A DNA stretch of 64,000 nucleotides from the NCBI RefSeq assembly GCF_020740795.1, contig NC_067312.1, positions 62,286,405 through 62,350,404 of the forward strand, read 5' to 3'. Position numbers and translations under genes: made by a program. Of the stretch, positions 62,001 through 64,000 are shown piece by piece. How positions within the stretch are numbered: position 1 is the first letter of the stretch; each line of letters starts with the position of its first letter. The notes beneath the pieces were generated by a model. It saw nothing but the letters and a program-made list of their open reading frames with translations, did no database searches and had not been told where the DNA came from. The stretch comes from Apus apus (Eukaryota; Chordata; Aves; Apodiformes; Apodidae).

Positions 62001-63943
62001 ATATCTGAAGTGGAAGGCTGAGACTGATACCTTTGTTCACAATATATCTACACAGCTAACTTAAATTTAACAGTATAAAAAGTGTGTTAAAGCAGTTATA
62101 AGGTAATATAGATTATAATGATCTGTTATAGTGTAGCTGGATGTCTTTTCTCATAAACTAAGGAGAAACCCAACCTCTTCCTTTGAATTGTCCTTTTGTC
62201 TTCTTACCCGCAAAAATTCTTCTGCTTCTGCTTTCTATGAAAACAAGTTCCCACTGAATATGAAAGCATGTTGCCTTGGCATGCCTACGCAACATGCATT
62301 CTGACTGGAAGGCAAATATATGTGTCCTCAATAGCTTGTCATCTGCAACAGAAATATGATTGAGATAATCGTATACTTGACCATAGGCAGAGATGAAGAT
62401 TTAATCATCTATTCTGGGATTAGGAGAGTACAGGGAGCTAACTTTGAGATGCTTAATTGGACAGGTAGTCCAAAAGCTAACAGGTGTAGATTCTGTTTAT
62501 AGCAGTGTTTGTGAAGATTAGCAGGTAAAGCTTTAGCAATCCTTTTTATTTTCTAAAGAAACTTTTAAAAATACTAATAAGTGTTCCTTAATAGCGATAG
62601 TAAGATTTGTTTTTTACATTTCATTTACAGATGGCATTACCTTAGAGATACCATTGTTTTAACTAATATGATGACATCCTCTTACACAAATTGTTGGAAT
62701 TGTTATTATAACACTTTCCCTTAAGTATGCCAAAAAAAGCAAATAATGTCGTTTTCAGCTTGTGAGTGATTATCTAAAAAACGTTCAGATACTGACAGAC
62801 TGAATTGACAACACTAAGTCTTATCTCTGCATGTCTTTCCTTTGCCAGTGGGAGACAAAAGTTCAGCAAGGGGAGAAAGATTTTGAACAGATCTCCAAAA
62901 CCATTCGCAAGGAAGTGGGAAGATTTGAGGCACGTATAATTTTGTCGAAATAAATTACAGTTGTACTTTAGATAATATTGACGTTCCAAGTGAAACTGGT
63001 TAAGAGGTTAACATGCCATAATTTATTTATTAACAGAAGGAACGCGTGAAAGACTTTAAAACTGTTATTATCAAGTACTTAGAGTCGTTAGTGCAAACAC
63101 AACAGCAGGTAAGATACATTTTTTTACAAGTTAATACTTACTACATTCCATATTAGGTTAGTTAAAAAAATGCAAGCCTTAAGTATAGCAGTTTCTAAAG
63201 CATAAAGAACTACTTGTCGTCTGTACTGTATTGGAGAACAACAGTGATTGCAGTTTCCCAGCTACTGCTATGCTCCCTTGCACAACTGTAATTCAAGGAA
63301 GCAAGGGAGAAGCTCCCTCAGGGATATGGGCAAGTGGAGGATCTTGGTCTTCTGAAACTGAAGTAATCCTTCCACTTACAGATTGGAGTCAATTGTAATG
63401 AATATGTACTTAGACTTACTGAAGATACTTGAATATTTGAATATTTATTGCTCTTTTTAACACTATAAAATATTACTGAATATTGTAAAACAAGTTTTCA
63501 GTGACTCAGAAGTAGAGGTTGTTCCTCACAGAGTGTCTGGAATCTTTCCTTTGTTCATTCTGGGAACATAAGCCTCCAGCTTTGTTTAATTAAAAAACAA
63601 AAAGCGGTACCCTTAGAGGTAAGAATAGCAAGTGGAGCTTGCAAACAAATTCTGTATAATTGTATTCTATAGCATTGTGTTCAATGTGTGGTAACAATAT
63701 TGTTGCTATAAGCAGATTCGTGTATTTATTACTTGTATTTTTGCTTGCATTATGTAGTAATGTGAATGGATAATATGAAACTCCTATATTCTTATTTTGT
63801 TCAGTGGAAACAAGTTTACCACAAGAGGAGGAAGTTATCTGTGTTTTCTTTGCCAGCATTTAGCACTTAATAGTTTTTCCCTTCTCTTCAAGCTAATAAA
63901 ATACTGGGAAGCATTCCTGCCTGAAGCCAAAGCCATCGCCTAA
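28961..63943 (+). CDS. SNX2: SNX2, sorting nexin 2 (complete CDS, 15 coding exons)
   Basis: SNX2 is a PX-BAR sorting nexin. It binds endosomal phosphoinositides, dimerises with SNX5/SNX6/SNX32 and forms tubules for retromer-linked endosome-to-Golgi and endosome-to-surface transport. The coding join is 28961-29068, 38492-38609, 47457-47620, 48861-48927, 49044-49087, 49176-49317, 52663-52741, 55387-55462, 56742-56855, 57083-57176, 58955-59160, 60154-60297, 62849-62929, 63037-63108, 63893-63943. It totals 1,560 nt, encoding 519 residues plus stop, the same as human SNX2. Exon phases agree at every junction. The start has an in-frame TGA nine bases upstream (28952-28954) and a strong Kozak context (A at -3, G at +4). 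The PX domain spans about residues 140-269 and the BAR domain about 299-519. SNX1 was excluded because the N-terminal linker ([10 protein letters not shown]) and the A-K-A-I-A C-terminus are SNX2-like. Confidence 0.97.
29069..38491 (+). other. SNX2 intron 1 (9.4 kb)
   Basis: A GT-AG intron. The first 700 bp are CpG island. The rest is AT-rich with one CR1 copy (31822-32344) and T/G-rich low-complexity sequence near 33070-33135. No other gene or RNA is recognisable in it. Confidence 0.85.
31822..32344 (+). mobile_element. CR1 LINE 3' fragment in SNX2 intron 1
   Basis: A sense-oriented CR1 copy. It begins at the CACCTGGAGTACTGTGTTCA region of the RT ORF and continues through AAGTGTTCAAGGCCAGGCTG and GTCCCTTCCAACCCAAACC. 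It ends at ATTCTATAATTCTA, a decayed octamer repeat. The reading frame is broken throughout. Confidence 0.92.
38492..38609 (+). CDS. SNX2: SNX2 coding exon 2 (residues 37-76)
   Basis: The acceptor follows a T-rich tract ending AAACAG. The exon encodes the Ser/Pro-rich stretch S-S-P-S-S-P-E-P and then D-D-D-R-E-D-L-F (residues 67-74), the second acidic D-L-F motif. It ends at CTG|GTAATT in phase 1, so the codon for Glu76 is split with exon 3. The open frame continues about 125 nt into the intron, which is chance readthrough. Confidence 0.96.
41041..43385 (-). mobile_element. CR1 LINE, 2.3-kb copy with endonuclease and RT remnants (antisense)
   Basis: This is the longest CR1 in the window. Read on the minus strand from 43385, it shows the end of the endonuclease domain (G-D-F-N followed by C-W-K-Y-N near 43370-43340; S-D-H-N-M-T-G-F in frame 43314-42958). 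A connecting region follows, then RT motifs ([14 protein letters not shown] and N-Y-R-P-L-S-L-T in frame 42505-42185; G-V-P-Q-E-S-I-L-G in frame 42075-41290) and the 3' UTR. The F-A-D-D box is out of frame with the 42075-41290 ORF, next to an apparent deletion. The element is therefore dead, although a 261-codon frame survives. The 5' end is truncated. Confidence 0.94.
43985..44039 (+). mobile_element. CR1 3' terminal scrap
   Basis: Only the last 50 or so bases of a CR1 are recognisable: CCAGAGGTTGCTTCTAATCC followed by two ATTCTGTG octamers. Its orientation opposes the CR1 copies on either side. Confidence 0.75.
44411..44776 (-). mobile_element. CR1 LINE 3' fragment (antisense)
   Basis: A reverse-oriented CR1 3' region. 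CACACAATCATGGTGGTAGG replaces the usual octamer end. It continues through TCCAGGGATGGTGACTCTAC and CCACCTCCGTGGGCAGCCT to the end of the RT ORF (GTAGTTGTAGAGGGCAATG). It is more diverged than the young subfamily copies. Confidence 0.9.
45235..45260. repeat. Perfect 10-bp hairpin
   Basis: TTTCCACCAG (45235-45244) and its exact complement CTGGTGGAAA (45251-45260) are separated by six bases. CAGTTTCCAC is also tandemly duplicated here (45232-45251). Function is unknown. Confidence 0.7.
45407..45450. repeat. 22-bp tandem duplication
   Basis: Two adjacent 22-base units (45407-45428 and 45429-45450) differ only at one position (ATGTACT versus ATATACT). This is a recent local duplication in intron 2. 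Confidence 0.85.
47457..47620 (+). CDS. SNX2: SNX2 coding exon 3 (residues 76-130)
   Basis: The acceptor is TTTTTCTAG. The exon encodes a Pro/Thr-rich disordered linker ending [10 protein letters not shown], which separates SNX2 from SNX1. Its donor GAG|GTACAC is weak beyond the GT. The reading frame stays open for 15 more codons into intron 3, so intron retention would give a short tail-only protein (see findings). Confidence 0.95.
47621..48860 (+). other. SNX2 intron 3 (1.2 kb)
   Basis: A GT-AG intron with a weak donor, GTACAC. It contains a short CR1 3' scrap (48598-48685). The first 45 nt remain open in the SNX2 frame and end at TGA 47666-47668. Confidence 0.85.
48598..48685 (-). mobile_element. 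CR1 3' scrap (antisense)
   Basis: ACCATAGAATAATTTAGGTT, GGAAAAGACCTTTAAGATC and ATCAAGTCCAACTGTAAAAC match the reverse complement of a CR1 3' end. About 90 bases are recognisable. The far limit is approximate. Confidence 0.8.
48861..48927 (+). CDS. SNX2: SNX2 coding exon 4 (residues 131-153)
   Basis: The acceptor is TTTTTCCTAG. The exon encodes an acidic run, then G-D-L-F-D-I-E-I leading into the PX domain, and V-S-D-P-E-K-V-G. From memory, human SNX2 has Ile at residue 139; here it is Leu, making a third D-L-F string. The donor TTG|GTAAGT is near consensus and splits Gly153 with exon 5. Confidence 0.96.
49044..49087 (+). CDS. SNX2: SNX2 coding exon 5 (residues 153-167)
   Basis: At 44 nt this is the shortest internal exon. 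It encodes [14 protein letters not shown], an early PX-domain strand that is highly conserved between SNX1 and SNX2. The acceptor is TTTCTTACAG and the donor AAG|GTAAAC. It is bracketed by introns of only 116 and 88 bp. Confidence 0.96.
49176..49317 (+). CDS. SNX2: SNX2 coding exon 6 (residues 168-215, PX core)
   Basis: This is the core of the PX domain. It carries the K-R-R-F-S-D-F signature with Arg183 and Ser185, and the P-P-A-P-E-K loop with Lys211. These are the conserved phosphoinositide-contacting positions of the family. The acceptor is GTTTTAAG and the donor is a consensus GTAAGT in phase 1. Confidence 0.97.
50765..50948 (+). mobile_element. CR1 LINE 3' fragment in SNX2 intron 6
   Basis: A sense CR1 3' UTR with AAGTGTTCAAGGCCAGGCTG, GAACTAGATGATCTGTAAGG and the terminal octamers ATTCTGTG and ATTCTATA (50933-50948). 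Only about 180 bases are retained. Confidence 0.9.
51530..51646 (+). other. Candidate cryptic cassette exon in SNX2 intron 6
   Basis: An acceptor-like TTTTCTTTATAG precedes 117 nt without a stop in the frame set by exon 6. The segment starts and ends in phase 1, so splicing it between exons 6 and 7 would insert 39 residues into the PX domain without a frameshift. The donor GAG|GTTAAG is weak. Its 3' part overlaps the MIR-like fragment. No homology to SNX proteins is seen, and an open frame this short can arise by chance. Confidence 0.2.
51605..51690 (-). mobile_element. MIR/L2-like ancient repeat fragment
   Basis: TTACAGACAAGGGAAAAACT, then AAGGC and TGAGAGGTTAAG, follow the order of the reverse complement of the MIR/L2-type consensus (TTTACAGATGAGGAAACTGA, GGC, CAGAGAGGTTAAG). 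Such repeats are ancient and rare in birds. The match rests on about 45 bases compared from memory. Confidence 0.4.
52663..52741 (+). CDS. SNX2: SNX2 coding exon 7 (residues 215-241)
   Basis: This exon encodes [12 protein letters not shown] and [12 protein letters not shown]. Arg235, the last conserved PX lipid-binding arginine, lies in the K-R-R-A-A-L-E-R helix. The acceptor follows TTTTTTTCAAAG. It ends at AAAG|GTAATG in phase 2, splitting Arg241. The preceding 3.3-kb intron holds a candidate cassette exon in matching phase. Confidence 0.96.
52742..55386 (+). other. SNX2 intron 7 (2.6 kb)
   Basis: A GT-AG, AT-rich intron. I recognise no repeat family, RNA gene or additional exon. Short open frames are noise. 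Confidence 0.8.
55387..55462 (+). CDS. SNX2: SNX2 coding exon 8 (residues 241-266, end of PX)
   Basis: This exon encodes the C-terminal PX helices: [20 protein letters not shown] and then L-E-S-S-E. The acceptor is AATCATAG, with a poor polypyrimidine tract, and the donor is GAG|GTATTT. Phases match both neighbours (enters at phase 2, leaves at 0). Confidence 0.96.
55463..56741 (+). other. SNX2 intron 8 (1.3 kb)
   Basis: A GT-AG intron with nothing recognisable beyond splice signals. Confidence 0.8.
56742..56855 (+). CDS. SNX2: SNX2 coding exon 9 (residues 267-304, amphipathic linker)
   Basis: This exon encodes the PX-BAR linker, including [16 protein letters not shown] and [10 protein letters not shown]. 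It corresponds to the amphipathic helix that SNX-BAR proteins insert into curved membranes. The exon is symmetric (114 nt, phase 0-0). The acceptor is AATTCCAG and the donor GCA|GTAAGA. Confidence 0.96.
57083..57176 (+). CDS. SNX2: SNX2 coding exon 10 (residues 305-336, start of BAR)
   Basis: This exon encodes the first BAR helix. [12 protein letters not shown] is followed by heptad-like [14 protein letters not shown]. The acceptor is TGTTGTCAG. The donor AAAG|GTAATT splits Glu336. Coiled-coil character is visible as regularly spaced Leu/Val with abundant Gln, Glu and Lys. Confidence 0.96.
57177..58954 (+). other. SNX2 intron 10 (1.8 kb)
   Basis: A GT-AG, AT-rich intron. No repeat, RNA gene or alternative exon is recognised. 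The preceding intron 9 (56856-57082) is only 227 bp. Confidence 0.8.
58955..59160 (+). CDS. SNX2: SNX2 coding exon 11 (residues 336-404, BAR)
   Basis: At 206 nt this is the longest coding exon. It encodes the conserved BAR segment [16 protein letters not shown], then [13 protein letters not shown], and [14 protein letters not shown]. This region contributes to the dimer interface and concave membrane face. The acceptor is CTGTATTTCAG and the donor AAA|GTGAGT. Confidence 0.97.
59161..60153 (+). other. SNX2 intron 11 (1.0 kb)
   Basis: A GT-AG intron with no recognised internal features. Confidence 0.8.
60154..60297 (+). CDS. SNX2: SNX2 coding exon 12 (residues 405-452, BAR)
   Basis: This exon encodes [16 protein letters not shown], the basic helix K-K-R-E-A-E-A-K, and [15 protein letters not shown]. 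His appears where I recall Gln in human SNX2 (F-D-Q-R-M-K). The exon is symmetric (144 nt, phase 0-0). The acceptor is CTGTCCTTACAG and the donor GAG|GTAACT. Confidence 0.96.
60679..60713. repeat. TA-rich microsatellite
   Basis: TATATATATATATA is followed by ACATATATATATGTATATAT, an interrupted TA dinucleotide array that is itself nearly palindromic. Confidence 0.85.
60854..60877. repeat. Perfect 11-bp inverted repeat with 2-bp spacer
   Basis: TTCTCCCATTA (60854-60864) and its exact reverse complement TAATGGGAGAA (60867-60877) are separated by AA. It lies in intron 12, 140 bp from a TA microsatellite. Confidence 0.8.
62849..62929 (+). CDS. SNX2: SNX2 coding exon 13 (residues 453-479, BAR; GC donor)
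   Basis: This exon encodes [14 protein letters not shown] and [13 protein letters not shown]. The acceptor is TTTGCCAG. The protein alignment requires the exon to end at GAG (62927-62929), and the next bases are GCACGT, so the donor is GC rather than GT. The nearest GT, four bases on at 62934, would shift the frame. Confidence 0.93.
62930..63036 (+). other. SNX2 intron 13 (107 bp, GC-AG)
   Basis: The intron starts GCACGT and ends TTATTAACAG. GC-AG introns are a known minor class spliced by the major (U2) spliceosome, with consensus AG|GCAAGT. Here position +4 is C instead of A, so the donor is weaker than consensus. Confidence 0.8.
63037..63108 (+). CDS. SNX2: SNX2 coding exon 14 (residues 480-503, BAR)
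   Basis: This exon encodes [18 protein letters not shown] and V-Q-T-Q-Q-Q, nearly invariant in vertebrate SNX2. It is symmetric (72 nt, phase 0-0). The acceptor is TTATTAACAG and the donor CAG|GTAAGA. It follows the 107-bp GC-AG intron. Confidence 0.96.
63109..63892 (+). other. SNX2 intron 14 (0.8 kb)
   Basis: A GT-AG intron with no recognised repeats or internal genes. Confidence 0.8.
63893..63943 (+). CDS. SNX2: SNX2 coding exon 15 (residues 504-519 and stop)
   Basis: The terminal coding exon encodes [16 protein letters not shown] and then TAA at 63941-63943. The acceptor is CTTCTCTTCAAG. The A-I-A ending matches SNX2 (SNX1 ends A-I-S). Confidence 0.97.
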   Translation, partial: LIKYWEAFLPEAKAIA

Positions 63944-64000
63944 AAGAAGAATATTCTAAGTGACAAGACACTCTGGATGTTTGTCCTGGATAAAACTAAA
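63944..64000 (+). other. SNX2: SNX2 3' UTR, truncated by window edge
   Basis: These bases follow the SNX2 stop codon. No poly(A) signal is present in the 57 nt visible, so the transcript end lies outside the window. Confidence 0.85.

Larger units (their letters stand above)
60298..62848 (+). other. SNX2 intron 12 (2.6 kb)
   Basis: A GT-AG intron with a TA microsatellite (60679-60713) and a near-perfect palindrome (60854-60877). Nothing else is recognised. Confidence 0.8.

Noticed and set aside
62930..62933. GT donor at 62934 as the true end of SNX2 exon 13
   Set aside because: Using it adds four bases, which shifts the frame into exon 14 and loses the conserved K-E-R-V-K-D-F-K segment. The GC donor keeps the family sequence intact.
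28961..63943. Identification of the gene as SNX1 rather than SNX2
   Set aside because: The N-terminal tail, the [10 protein letters not shown] linker, total length 519 and the A-I-A ending all fit SNX2.

Overview
The window is vertebrate nuclear DNA, most likely avian. It has long AT-rich intergenic and intronic stretches. The only abundant interspersed repeat is CR1 (chicken repeat 1, a non-LTR retrotransposon), recognised by 3' ends carrying ATTCTRTG octamers. There is one split gene with ordinary vertebrate splice sites and a CpG-island promoter. CR1 is also common in turtles and crocodilians, so 'bird' is an inference. The human gene lies on 5q23, which largely corresponds to the avian Z chromosome, so a Z location is plausible but not shown by the sequence.

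The one protein-coding gene I can support is SNX2 (sorting nexin 2) on the + strand, from its ATG at 28961 to its stop at 63943. I placed all 15 coding exons by splice signals, phase continuity and family knowledge: 28961-29068, 38492-38609, 47457-47620, 48861-48927, 49044-49087, 49176-49317, 52663-52741, 55387-55462, 56742-56855, 57083-57176, 58955-59160, 60154-60297, 62849-62929, 63037-63108 and 63893-63943. They sum to 1,560 nt, or 519 residues plus stop, the length of human SNX2. All introns are GT-AG except intron 13, which reads as GC-AG. The 3' UTR runs off the right edge.

Layout. 1-27621: intergenic, no gene recognised; it holds CR1 pieces (3801-4244, 15609-15870, 22140-22262, 23963-24905), an AT/GA microsatellite (15871-16020) and simple repeats. 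27622-28808: a 1.2-kb antisense CR1 fragment ending about 150 bp before the SNX2 ATG. 28809-29780: CpG island with GC boxes and two identical CACGTG-containing 10-mers. 29069-47456: the two long first introns, with further CR1 copies including a 2.3-kb one at 41041-43385. 47457-64000: the compact remainder of the gene.

Biology. Exons 1-4 encode an acidic N-terminal tail with D-L-F motifs, exons 4-8 the phosphoinositide-binding PX domain, exon 9 the amphipathic-helix linker, and exons 10-15 the BAR domain that dimerises and tubulates endosomes. SNX2 pairs with SNX5/SNX6/SNX32 in the retromer-linked SNX-BAR (ESCPE-1) coat.

I found no undescribed system. The points most worth a second look are the GC-AG intron, the paired E-boxes in a promoter hemmed in by a CR1 element, and a frame-preserving candidate cassette exon in intron 6 that overlaps a MIR-like fragment.
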